Below, in pieces: positions 11,173 through 20,871 of a DNA stretch of 64,000 nucleotides. The notes beneath the pieces are model-generated. The model had not been told where the DNA came from. It did no database searches and saw only the letters and a program-made list of their open reading frames with translations. The stretch is from the NCBI RefSeq assembly GCF_007565055.1, contig NC_044560.1, positions 87,301,295 to 87,365,294 on the forward strand, written 5' to 3'. How positions within the stretch are numbered: the first letter of the stretch is position 1; every line of letters starts with the position of its first letter. The translations under genes and the position numbers were made by a program. Origin of the DNA: Rhinopithecus roxellana (taxonomy: Eukaryota > Chordata > Mammalia > Primates > Cercopithecidae).

Positions 11173-12728
11173 TATATCTTTCAAATTTTTAAACAGTAAA
11201 ATAACCATTCTCACCAGAGAGACATCACCCCCACTCTTTAGGAGAGTACCCAATGCACATGTGGATTTTCTTTTCTATAAATTTAAGACCTTAGAATTGA
11301 AATTAGTATTTACTGATTTACCTTACTTAGTAACTTGAGAGCCACTTAATAGCAGAGTACATGTCATAAAGGGGTCTCTGATTTGATTTCTTCAGGGGTG
11401 GGGTGCAGTATGAAGCCTTGGCAGAGCGTTACTCTAGAGATACCACAGCTGCCGTCTATTCTGTTTCCGTGTCTGTTTTACTCAGGAGAGGATGATCTCC
11501 AAGGAAAAGAGTAAAATAGTAAACATGTTTCATATTTCACTTGAGCTCAGCTTTCCTCCCATAACTATCCAGAGGCATTCAGAACACAAGTCAGGCCCAC
11601 TGCTTTGTCTCAAACGCTTTATGGGTAGTGGTATTTCTTTCTTGGTATTTTTGTCTGTCTTATCTCTATAAGTTTATGGCTTGTTCACTAAGAATGTCCT
11701 ACTTCTTCCCTTTAATGACTGTTGAAAGCGTGGCTCTCTTGACTGGATGTTGGCAGTGAAGTTTTGTTGAAACGTGACACTAGTAAGTGAAGTGTGTCTC
11801 CCTAACAAGATCAGTTTGGTCTTCTGTGCCTTTGAATAAGGTGTGGAAGGGATGAGAATGATCTCAATTTCTAGGTTAGCAGAGCTGTGATACATGCATA
11901 ACTTTATTCCTTGGCCGTATTGTTAATATTTGATAAACTGATTTTTAAAATTATTGTTCCTTATGTGGTGAAGAGAATTGAGATTGAAGAGGAAGTGTGA
12001 GTGTGTTTACTCATTTAGCAAGTACAAAGTGTCCACTCTGTGGCTAAATGCAAAGCACTGAAGATGAAATGGAGAACAAATCAGATGTGGTCTCTGGTTC
12101 ATTTTGTAGCTGCCTGGGTTTGGTATCCTGAATTGTTAAACTCATTTAGTTAACTCTTTTGTGTTACCTAACAGTCATCAAATGTAGCATTATCTAATCT
12201 GGAAAAGCATGCTATCTTCTCAGCAGAGATTTCATCCTGAGGTCTGGTTGAGGGATAAGGAGTGCAGGCTCACATGGGATCAGTTCTCAGGAACTTTCCC
12301 CATTCTTTTAAGATGAGAAAATCTCAGTAGACACATCTCAATAAAGTCCCACACCTTCTCATTATAAAAATAGTCAACAAAGTAGAAGGGAATTTCTTCA
12401 ATATGATAAAGGGCATCTATGAAAAATTTACAGCTAACATCATACTTAAAGGTGCAAGACTGAACACTTTCTCCTTAAGATGAGGAACAAGATCAAGACA
12501 AGGCTGTCCACTGTCACCATTTTACTTACCATTGTGTAGTAGACATTCCAGCCAGAGCAATAAGGCAAGAAAATGAAACACGAGGCATTTAAATTGGTAA
12601 AGAAGAAGTAAAATCATCTCTTTTTGCAGATGGTATAATATTAAATAGAAAAACCTAAGGATTCTACTAAAAACCAATTAGAGCTAATAAATGAATTTAG
12701 CAAGGTTGTAGGTACAAGATCAATATAT

Positions 12729-13028
12729 AAAAATCAGGCCAGGCATGGTGGCTCACACTTGTAATCCCAGCACTTTGGGAGGCTGAGGTGGCAGATCATT
12801 TGAGGTCAGGAGTTTGAGACCAGCCTGGCCAACATAGCAAAACCCCATCTCTATTAAAAATACAAAAAAATTAGCTGGGTGTGGTGGCGTGCACCTGTGA
12901 TCCCAGCTACTGGGGAGGCTGAGGCAGGAGAATTGCTTGAACCCGGGAGGTGGAGGCTGCAGTGAGTCAAGATCAGGCCACTGCACTCCAGCCTGGGCAA
13001 CAGAGCAAGACTCCACCTCAAAAAAAGT
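12729..13028 (+). mobile_element. AluS in the L1
   Basis: Full-length copy; its tail runs into the GT/TA/CA palindromic microsatellite at 13038-13061. Confidence 0.88.
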
Positions 13029-13037
13029 AAAAAGACA

Positions 13038-13064
13038 GTGTGTGTATATATATACACACACACA
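13038..13064. repeat. (GT)n(TA)n(CA)n palindromic microsatellite
   Basis: A perfect 24-bp palindrome at 13038-13061, centred between 13049 and 13050. Confidence 0.95.
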
Positions 13065-13560
13065 AAATGAGCTGTATTTCTATACAGTAGCAATGAACAA
13101 TAAGAAAATGAAGCTGTTAACAAGTGAAAATGAATTGTAATTTCATTTCCAGTAGCATCAAAATAATATAGGAATAAATTTAACAAAGGCCAGTGTAAAA
13201 CTTATATTCAGAAAACTGTGAAACATTGTGGAAAGCACATTACATGTTCATGGAATTGGAAGATTTACTACTGTTAAGATGGCAGTATTCTCCAAATTGA
13301 TCTACAGATTCAGCACACACTCTGTCAAAATCCCAGATGGTCTTTTTGCAGAAATTGGCATGCTGATTCTAAATTCATATGGACATGTACCCAGAATAGC
13401 CAAAATTATTTTGAAAAAGAGAAAAGTTGGAGGATTCACATTTTTTGATTTTTAAATGTAGCTACAGTAATTAAGACTGTGGTATTGACATAAGGAGAGA
13501 CAGGTCAGTAGAGTAAAATTGAGAGTTCGGGAATGAATCCTTACATTTATAATTAATTGG

Positions 13561-13863
13561 GCTCTTTTTTTTTTTTTTTTGAGATGGAGTTTCGCTCTTG
13601 TCACCCAGGCTGGAGTGTAACGGCGTGATCTCGGCTCACTGCAACCTCCACCTCCCGGGTTCAAGTGATTCTCCTACCTCAGCCTCCTGAGTAGCTGGGA
13701 CTACAGGCACGTGCCACCACGCCCAACTAATTTTTGTATTCTTAGTAGAGACGAGGTTTCACCATGTTGGCCAGCTGGTCTCAATTTCTTGACCTCGTGA
13801 TCCACCCACCTCCTCGGCCTCCCAAAGTGCTGAGATTACAGGCTTGAGCCATTGCGCGGGGCC
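13561..13863 (-). mobile_element. AluS in the L1
   Basis: Inverted copy with target duplication AATTAATTGG (13551-13560 and 13864-13873). Confidence 0.9.
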
Positions 13864-13922
13864 AATTAATTGGTTTTTAACAAGGGTACCAGGACAATTC
13901 AGTGGGGAAAGACTAGTCTTTT

Positions 13923-13982
13923 TTTTTTTTCCCTTTGAGATGGAGTTTCACTCTTATTGCCCAGGCTGCAGTGCAACGGCAT
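13923..13982 (-). mobile_element. Very short 5'-truncated Alu in the L1
   Basis: About 60 bases of Alu 3' end, flanked by AGACTAGTCTTTT and AGAATAGTCTTTT, the duplicated L1 target. Confidence 0.8.
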
Positions 13983-14050
13983 AAGAATAGTCTTTTCAGC
14001 AAGTGGTGCTAGGACATCTAGATAGCCATATGCACAACAATCAAGTTGGA

Positions 14051-14338
14051 CTAGGTGTGGTGGCTCACGCCTGTAATCCCAACACTTTGGGAGGCCGACA
14101 TGGGTGGATTGCTTGAGCCCAAGAGTTTGAGACCAGTCTGGACAACATGGGGAGACCCCGTCTCTACAAAATACAAGTATTAGCCAGGCATGGTGGCACA
14201 TGCCTGTAGTCCCTGCTACTCAGGAGACTGGGTTGGGCGGATCACTTGAGCCTAGGAGATTGAGGCTGCAGTGAGTTGAGATTGCACTACTACACTCTAG
14301 CCTGAATGACAGAGTGAAACCCTGTCTCTAAATAAATA
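14051..14338 (+). mobile_element. AluJ/S in the L1
   Basis: Full-length; AAGTTGGA flanks it on both sides (14043 and 14339). Confidence 0.87.
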
Positions 14339-14573
14339 AAGTTGGACCCTTACTTCACACCATTCATAAAAATTAAATCATGATGGATCATAGACCTACA
14401 AAGAGCTAAAACTAGAAAACTCTTACAAGAAAACCTAGGAGTAAATCTGTGACCTTGGGTTAGACAAAACCTGCTTAGACATGACACACAAAGTACAAGC
14501 AACAAAAGAAAAATAGAGTTCATCAGAGTAAAAAACAAAATGTGTTTCAAAGGACAGCATCAAGAAAGTGTAA

Positions 14574-14870
14574 AGCTGGGCATGGTGGCTCACACCTGTA
14601 ATCCCAGCACTTTGGGAGGCTGAGACAGGCAGATCACCTGAGGTCAGGAGTTCGAGACCAGCCTGATCAACATGGTGAAACCCCGTCTCTATTAAAAATA
14701 CAAAAATGAGCTGAGTGTGGTGGTGCACCTCTGTAATCCCAGCTACTCGGGAGGCTGAGGCAGGAGAATCACTTGAACCCGGGAGGTGGAGGTTGCAGTG
14801 AGCCCAGATCATGCCACTGCACTCCAGCCTGGGAAATAGAGGGAGACTCCGTCTCAAAAAACATAAAAAA
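14574..14870 (+). mobile_element. AluS in the L1
   Basis: Full-length; flanked by near-identical AAGAAAGTGTAAA and AAGAAAGTGAAA. Confidence 0.88.
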
Positions 14871-14956
14871 AAGAAAGTGAAAAGAAAACAAGAAAACCTA
14901 CAAAATGGGAGAAAATATTTGCAAGTCATACATCCAACAAGGGACTTGTATCCACC

Positions 14957-15009
14957 TTGGCCTCCCAGGAAGTGCTGGGATTACAGGCGTGAGCCACTGC
15001 ACGCAGCCT
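14957..15009 (-). mobile_element. Alu end fragment
   Basis: Only the Alu 5' head (CTTGGCCTCCCAGGAAGTGC to CACGCAGCC). Confidence 0.7.
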
Positions 15010-15041
15010 CATATTTATTTTATTTATTTAATTAATTTATT

Positions 15042-15252
15042 TTTTTGAGATAGATTCCGCTCTGTCACCCAGGCTGGAGTGCAGTGGTGTACAGGCGGCT
15101 GCCACCACACCTGGCTGCTTTTTGTATATTCAGTAGAGATAGGGTTTCACCATGTTGGTTAGGCTGGTCTCAAACTCCTGACCTCAAGTGATCCACCCAC
15201 TTCAGCCTCCCAAAGTGCTGGGATTACAAGTGTGAGTCACCACGCCTGGCTC
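15042..15252 (-). mobile_element. Alu with internal deletion
   Basis: Inverted copy that jumps from GTGCAGTGGTG straight to TACAGGCGGC, about 80 bases missing. Confidence 0.82.
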
Positions 15253-15271
15253 ACATTTATTTATGTTTTAT

Positions 15272-15424
15272 TTTGGAGACAGATACGTGCTTTGTCTCCC
15301 AGGCTGGAGTGTAGTGGCACAAACATGGCTCACTGCATCTTCAGCCTCCTGGGCTCAAGCATTCCTCCTGCCTCAGTCTCCCAAGTAGCTGCGACTGTGG
15401 GCATGCACCACCATGCCTGGCTTT
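15272..15424 (-). mobile_element. Partial AluJ
   Basis: Inverted right-arm portion, ending at CACCATGCCTGGCT. Confidence 0.75.
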
Positions 15425-15429
15425 AAATT

Positions 15430-15500
15430 TATGGTCAGTTGGTTTTTGATAACGGTGAAAAACCAAATGAGTTTTTGTATTTATGGTCAATTGGGTTTTT
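15430..15500 (+). mobile_element. L1 fragment
   Basis: TTTATGGTCAGTTGGTTTTT and TTTATGGTCAATTGGGTTTT match the L1 ORF2 segment also seen near 13540-13890. Confidence 0.55.
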
Positions 15501-15502
15501 AA

Positions 15503-15527
15503 ATTATTATTATTATTATTATTATAA
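15503..15527. repeat. (TTA)n microsatellite
   Basis: About seven TTA units at the poly(T) end of the next Alu. Confidence 0.9.
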
Positions 15528-15826
15528 TTTTTTGAGATGGAGTTTAGCTTTTGTTGCCCAAGCTGGAGTGCAGTGGCGCGATCTAGGCTCACTGCCACCT
15601 CCGCCCCACAGGTTCACGCGATTCTCCTGCCTCAGCCTCCCAAGTATCTGGGATTACAGATTCCCGCCACCACGCCCAGCTAATTTTTGTATTTTTTTTT
15701 TTTTTAGTAGAGAGGAGTTTTCACCATGTTGGCTACGCTGGTCTCGACCTCCTGACCTCAGGTGATCCACCTGCTTCGGCCTCTCCAAGTGCTGAATGGG
15801 ATTACAGTCATGAGCCACTGTGCCCA
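15528..15826 (-). mobile_element. AluS-like
   Basis: Near full-length inverted copy followed by a C-rich run (15826-15848). Confidence 0.85.
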
Positions 15827-15847
15827 CCCCCCACCCCGCCCCCCCCC

Positions 15848-16148
15848 CTTTTTTTTTTTTTTTTTGGGAGATGGAGTCCTGCCCTGTCGCCCAGGCTGGA
15901 GTGCACTGGCGTGATCTTGACTCACTGCAACTTCCCCCTCCTGGATTCAAGTAATTCTCCCTGCCTCACCTTCCCGAGTAACTGGGATTACAGGTGCCTG
16001 CCACCACGCTTGGCTAATTTTTGTATTTTTAGTAGAGACGGGGTTTTGCCACGTTTGCCAGGCTGGTCTCAAACTCCTGACCCCAGGTGATGTTCCTGCC
16101 TCGACCTCCCAAAGGACTAAGATTACAGGCGTGAGTCACTCCATGAGG
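15848..16148 (-). mobile_element. AluS-like
   Basis: Inverted full-length copy with a degraded head (CACTCCATGAGGC). Confidence 0.83.
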
Positions 16149-16149
16149 C

Positions 16150-16190
16150 ATCAATCGGGTTTTGACCATAAATGTAAGGATAAATTTTTT
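16150..16190 (-). mobile_element. L1 fragment, opposite orientation
   Basis: TTTTGACCATAAATGTAAGG is the antisense of the same L1 segment present at 15430-15500. Confidence 0.5.
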
Positions 16191-16420
16191 TAAACACAGT
16201 TGTGTTTTAAGTAAAACGCATCTTTTTTCAAGGACCATTGATCTGCTTGATAATTAGACAAGCAGTTTGAGTCAAGAAGACTTGGGTTTCTGAAAAGGAT
16301 GATGGGTTTGTGCTACCCTCTCAAGTGGCTCTACAGAATAGTTTGAAAATAAATTCTTTCTCCTAGTGACAGAATTATAGCTGAAATCATTTCAAAAGGC
16401 TATTTGAAATTCTGTCCTTG

Positions 16421-16745
16421 CGCCGTGCGCAGTGGCTCACGCCTGTAATCCCAGCACTTTGGGAGGTCAAGGCGGGCAGATCACGAGGTCAGGAGATTGA
16501 AACCATTCTGGCTAACACAGTGAAACCCCATCTCTACTAAAAATACAAAACATTAGCCAGGTGTGGTGGCGGACGCCTGTAATTCCAGCTACTTGGGAGG
16601 CTGAGGCAGGAGAATCACTTGAACCCAGGTGGCAGAGGTTGCAGTAAGCTGAGATTGTGCCATTGCACTCTAGCCTGGGCAATAAAAGCAAAACTCTGTC
16701 TCAAAAAATAAATAAATAAAAATAAAATAAATACGTAAATAAAAT
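16421..16745 (+). mobile_element. AluY/S with an (AAAT)n tail
   Basis: Full-length; the tail is AAATAAATAAATAAAAATAA and further AAAT-type repeats. Confidence 0.88.
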
Positions 16746-16922
16746 AATTAGTTGCAGTTCACATTAAAGAGGAAGCTCCGGGAATGGGGATCGGGGGGCG
16801 TCACGATATTGCAGCTCTTGAGTGCACTTGTCAGTTCTAGTAAGCTTAATATGTGCAGAATTGTTAAGTTTGTTTGTATTTATATGGCAGCTTTTCTTCA
16901 TCTTAATGAAAATTAGCTTCTT

Positions 16923-17225
16923 GGCCGGGCGCGGTGGCTCAAGCCTGTAATCCCAGCACTTTGGGAGGCCGAGACGGGCGGATCACGAGGTCAGGAGATC
17001 GAGACCATCCTGGCTAACACGTGAAACCCCATCTCTACTAAAAATACAAAAACTAGCCGGGCGAGGTGGCGGGCGCCTGTAGTCCCAGCTACTTGGGAGG
17101 CTGAGGCAGGAGAATGGCGTAAACCCGGGAGGCGGAGCTTGTAGTGAGCTGAGATCTGGCCACTGCACTCCAGTCCGGGCGACAGAGCGAGACTCCGCCT
17201 CAAAAAAAAAAAAAAAAAAAGAAAA
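16923..17225 (+). mobile_element. AluY, monkey type
   Basis: Target duplication GAAAATTAGCTTCTT (16908-16922 and 17226-17240). The next Alu, 87 bases on, is inverted. Confidence 0.93.
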
Positions 17226-17312
17226 GAAAATTAGCTTCTTAGTTTTCTGGTTTCTGAGTGTTGAATTGAGTGTTTCCTTTTCCACTAACTTGTTGCCCTT
17301 TTTTATTCTTTT

Positions 17313-17566
17313 TTTTTTTGAGACGGAGTCTCGCTCTGTCACCCAGGCTGGAGTGCAGTGGCCGGATCTCAGCTCACTGCAAGCTCTACCTCCCGGGTTT
17401 ACGCCATTCTCCTGCCTCAGCCTCCCGAGTAGCTGGGACTACAGGTGCCCACCACCTCACCCGGCTAGTTTTTTTGTATTTTTTAGTAGAGACGGGGTTT
17501 CACCGTGTTAGCCAGGATGGTCTTGATCTCCTGACCTCGTGATCCGCCCGTCTCGGCCTCCCAAAG
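17313..17566 (-). mobile_element. AluY, monkey type, 5'-truncated
   Basis: Lacks the first 35 or so bases; the duplication CCTTTTTTATTCTTTT at both sides shows it inserted truncated. Confidence 0.9.
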
Positions 17567-18351
17567 CCTTTTTTATTCTTTTAAAGTCTGATGATATCCA
17601 CCTGTTGTGTAAGTCATCTAGATGGATTTTTATTTCTGACCCAAGTTAAAATAGAATGTTACACAGTCTCTTACTAGGCAGACATAGATAGATATCCCTG
17701 AACTTGTGACAGAAATAAAGGTCTCCATTTGGCAAGAGTGAACCCAGAGAACCCCAAAATAATGCTTAAGACCAACCGAAAAAATGTATTTTTATTTTTA
17801 ATATTCTCATTGTAAATTGTTTGTTTACACCTCCACCTCCCACTCCTGAGTAACTTACTCCTTCATTCTTACTTCATATAGTGACACTACTGCCAAAAGT
17901 AGCTCCAAATTGAAATATCTTTGACCCTGCTAGAGTTTGCAACAGTGTGATCTTTTTGGCAGGATTTAAACTGTGGGTTCTTGGCATCCTCATCTAGCAG
18001 TCTTTTACTCATCACCTTTTGTCTCTGACTTCCTGTTGGTTTCTCAGTCCTCCTCTAAATTATGTCTCTAAGATTATGGTTGTTTCCCCAGTGAGCTGGA
18101 GCTATAGCAGCTTCCTAGGCATTTTTTTGTCTTTCGGACAGTTCTTGAAATTCAAGTATTTTATTCGAATATAACAGAAATAAATACCACCTTTCAGTTT
18201 ATCTGTATCTTGTCACCTTTACCAGATTGTAAACTTGGTAAGGGTGGACACTTGGCATTCATTGGTTCCACAAGTTCGTTAGTACCCCTTGTATGCCAGA
18301 CACTGCTCTAGTAGACAGGCAATGTAACGTAGCGGTTAAATGTGCCAACAG

Positions 18352-18468
18352 TGAGGCTCGGTGGGGTGGCTCACGCATGTAATCCAAGCACTTTGGGAGG
18401 CTGGGGCAGGAGGATCCATTGAGCTTAGAAGTTTGAGACCAGCCTGGGCAACATAGGGAGACTCCGTC
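18352..18468 (+). mobile_element. Free left Alu monomer (FLAM-like)
   Basis: Single arm with a (GAAT)n tail, inserted in the MIR. Confidence 0.75.
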
Positions 18469-18597
18469 TGAATGAATGAGTGAATGAGCGAGCCAATTGT
18501 GGTTTGGATTTTGGCAATATGACCTTGGGCAAGTTAATTACCCTCTCTGTGCCTCAAAATTCTTATCTGTAAAACGGGATTAAAAATACCCTCCTCG

Positions 18598-18891
18598 GCC
18601 GGGCACGGTGGCTCAAGCCTGTAATCCCAGCACTTTGGGAGGCCGAGACGGACGGATCACGAGGTCAGGAGATTGAGACCATCCTGGCTAAAATGGTGAA
18701 ACCCCGTCTCTACTAAAAAATACAAAAAACTAGCCGGGCGAGGTGGCGGGCGCCTGTCGTCCCAGCTACTCGGGAGGCTGAGGCAGGAGAATGGCATAAA
18801 CCCGGGAGGCAGAGCTTGCAGTGAGCTGAGATCCGGCCACTGCACTCCAGCCTGGGCAACAGAGCGAGACTCTGTCTCAAAAAAAAAAAAA
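18598..18891 (+). mobile_element. AluY, monkey type
   Basis: Full-length; CCCTCCTC flanks both sides. Confidence 0.9.
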
Positions 18892-18934
18892 AGCCCTCCT
18901 CAAGGATAAATTGAATTAATGAAAACACTGGTTA

Positions 18935-19060
18935 AGCATTTGCTATTCTGGGTGTTGGGTATACAGCACTAAATAAGAGAGATGAGGTTTCTGTTGGTAT
19001 AGAGCTTACATTCTAATTAAAGACAGAATAACAAGTAAACAAGATAGTTTCACATACTGA
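18935..19060 (+). mobile_element. L2-like fossil
   Basis: TGGGTGTTGGGTATACAGCA and ATAGAGCTTACATTCTAATT resemble the L2 3' region. Confidence 0.55.
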
Positions 19061-19565
19061 GTTTTGCTCTGAAGAAACAAGTAAGATATGTACTGGACAT
19101 AGAAAATGACTGGGTGGCTGTTTTTGATTGGGTGGTCAGGGTGAACCTCTGAGGAGATAGCTTTTGAGCTGAGATCTTCAAATTCTGAGAGGCAGGAGGG
19201 GAGAAATATTTGATTATTATTTTCCCTTCATAGACAAGAGGTGGCATTACTTGGCAGAATCTTGCTAGGCAGCAAACTGTGATAGAATAGGCCCTGGAGT
19301 TTTGGCCTGGTTTGGCTATTAACTAGCTTTGTGATCTTTGACAGATTCCTTACTCTTACTGTCTTCGGTGGACATGTACTTTAGCATTTAGAGTTTTTAC
19401 TGCTGGGAAGATATCCAAGGCACTAATAGAGTATAAAGGAGAAGTGTACCTTGTAGACCAGGCGTTAACTTCTCAGGGCAACTTAGAGGTGCTCTTCTTT
19501 CCTGGACGGGGAGAAAAGGAAAAAGAGAATTTGTTTCTTGGTGAGAAAATGACCCTGAAAGTTAA

Positions 19566-19566
<1 letters not shown>

Positions 19567-19597
<31 letters not shown>

Positions 19598-19881
19598 GAG
19601 ATGTAGTTTCGCTCTTGTCACCCAGGCTGGAGTGCAGTGGTGTGATCTCGGCTCACTGCAATGTCCACCTCCCAGGTTCAAGCGATTCTCCTGTCTCAGC
19701 CTCCTGAGTAACTGGGATTACAGCCGCCCGCCAGTACGCCCTGCTGATTTGTGGTATTTTTAGTAGAGATGGGGTTTCACCATGTTGGCCGCGCTGGTCT
19801 CGAACTCCTGACCTCAGGTGATCAGCCCACCTCAGCCTCCCAAAGTGCTGGGATTACAGGCGTGAGCCACTGCACCCTACT
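19567..19881 (-). mobile_element. AluS with a long poly(T)
   Basis: Inverted copy with 30 or more T at its 3' end. Confidence 0.88.
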
Positions 19882-19994
19882 GACTCTTGTCTAATAAAGA
19901 GCTGGAACAAATTAAGGGTTCTTTAAAAATCAGTCATTTCATCTTTTTTTAAATGTTACTTTCTGTTTTTAAAGTTTATTTTATTAAAACAAGT

Positions 19995-20580
19995 TGTTTT
20001 TTTGTAGAGGTGGGGGAATCTTCCTTTGTTGGTTAGGCTGGTCTCAAAATCCTGGTCTCAGGCCATTCCCACCTTAGCCTCTAGAGTAGCTAAGACTACA
20101 GGCCCTTACCACCACATCCAGCTAATTTAAAAAATTTTTACTTTGTAGGCCAGGTGCGGTGGCTCACGCCTGTAATCCCAGCACTTTGGGAGGCTGAGCC
20201 AGGCGGATCACCTGAGGTCGGTAGTTCAAGACCAGCCTTACCAACAAGGAGAAACCCTGCCTCTACTAAAAATACAAAAAGATTAGCTGGGCATGGTGGC
20301 ACGTGGTTGTAATCCCAGCTACTTGGGAGGCTGGGGCAGGAGAATTGCTTGAACCCGAGAGGCGGAGATTGCAGTGAGCTGAGATCGAGCCATTGTACTC
20401 CAGCCTGGACAACAAAAGCAAAACTCCATCTCAAAAAAAAAAAAATTTTTTTTTTTACTTTGTAGACACAGGATATTGCTATGTTGCCCAGGCTAGTCTT
20501 AAACACCTGGACTCAAACAGTCCTCCTACCTTGGCCTCCCAATGCCCTGGGATTATAGGCGTGAGCCACCATGCTCAGCC
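19995..20580 (-). mobile_element. AluJ interrupted by a younger Alu
   Basis: The halves 19995-20148 and 20445-20580 are one old Alu; TTTACTTTGTAG is duplicated at the break. Confidence 0.75.
20149..20444 (+). mobile_element. AluS inside AluJ
   Basis: Full-length, opposite orientation to its host. Confidence 0.88.
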
Positions 20581-20589
20581 ACTTTCTCT

Positions 20590-20782
20590 TTTTTTTTTTG
20601 GGAGATAGGGTATTGCTCTTTCCTCCAGAGCTACAGTGCAGTGGCGTGATCATAGCTCGCTGTAACTTTGCACTCCCTCCTGTCTTAGCCTCTCAAATAG
20701 CTAGTACTACAGGTACACACTACTATGACTAATTTAAAAAAAATTTTTTTTTTGTAGATGTGGGGTCTTCTTATGTTGCCCA
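20590..20782 (-). mobile_element. Partial AluJ
   Basis: Diverged inverted copy ending about 90 bases upstream of THRAP3 exon 2; it is the last Alu before an Alu-free stretch of 7.7 kb. Confidence 0.75.
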
Positions 20783-20871
20783 GATTAAAAGAAAGGTGTT
20801 TTTAAAATGTCCAGAGGTTCACATTTGCAAAGGAACTCACTCATTTGTTCTAATGCATTTTCTTACATTAG

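Larger units (their letters stand above)
12330..14957 (+). mobile_element. L1 ORF2 remnant, split by five Alus
   Basis: Sense-strand L1 sequence from the reverse-transcriptase region (ACATCATACTTAAAGGTGCA, TGTCCACTGTCACC) to the C-terminal part (CATACATCCAACAAGGGACT). Frame breaks make it inactive. Confidence 0.85.
18318..18945 (+). mobile_element. MIR fossil split by two Alus
   Basis: GCAATGTAACGTAGCGGTTA, then TATGACCTTGGGCAAGTTAA and CTCTGTGCCTCAAAATTCTT are classic MIR blocks. Confidence 0.8.
1..20871 (+). other. THRAP3: THRAP3 intron 1 (3' part)
   Basis: No supported exon was found. The non-repeat remainder (roughly 839-1319, 2013-2379, 3012-3653, 4794-5315, 5978-6587, 7722-8312, 9098-9236, 11173-12329, 17567-18317 and 19100-19566) is AT-rich single-copy DNA with weak ancient-repeat traces only. 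Confidence 0.85.

Noticed and set aside
12420..13460. Possible protein-coding exon with reverse-transcriptase-like reading
   Set aside because: It is a decayed L1 ORF2 with stops and Alu insertions.
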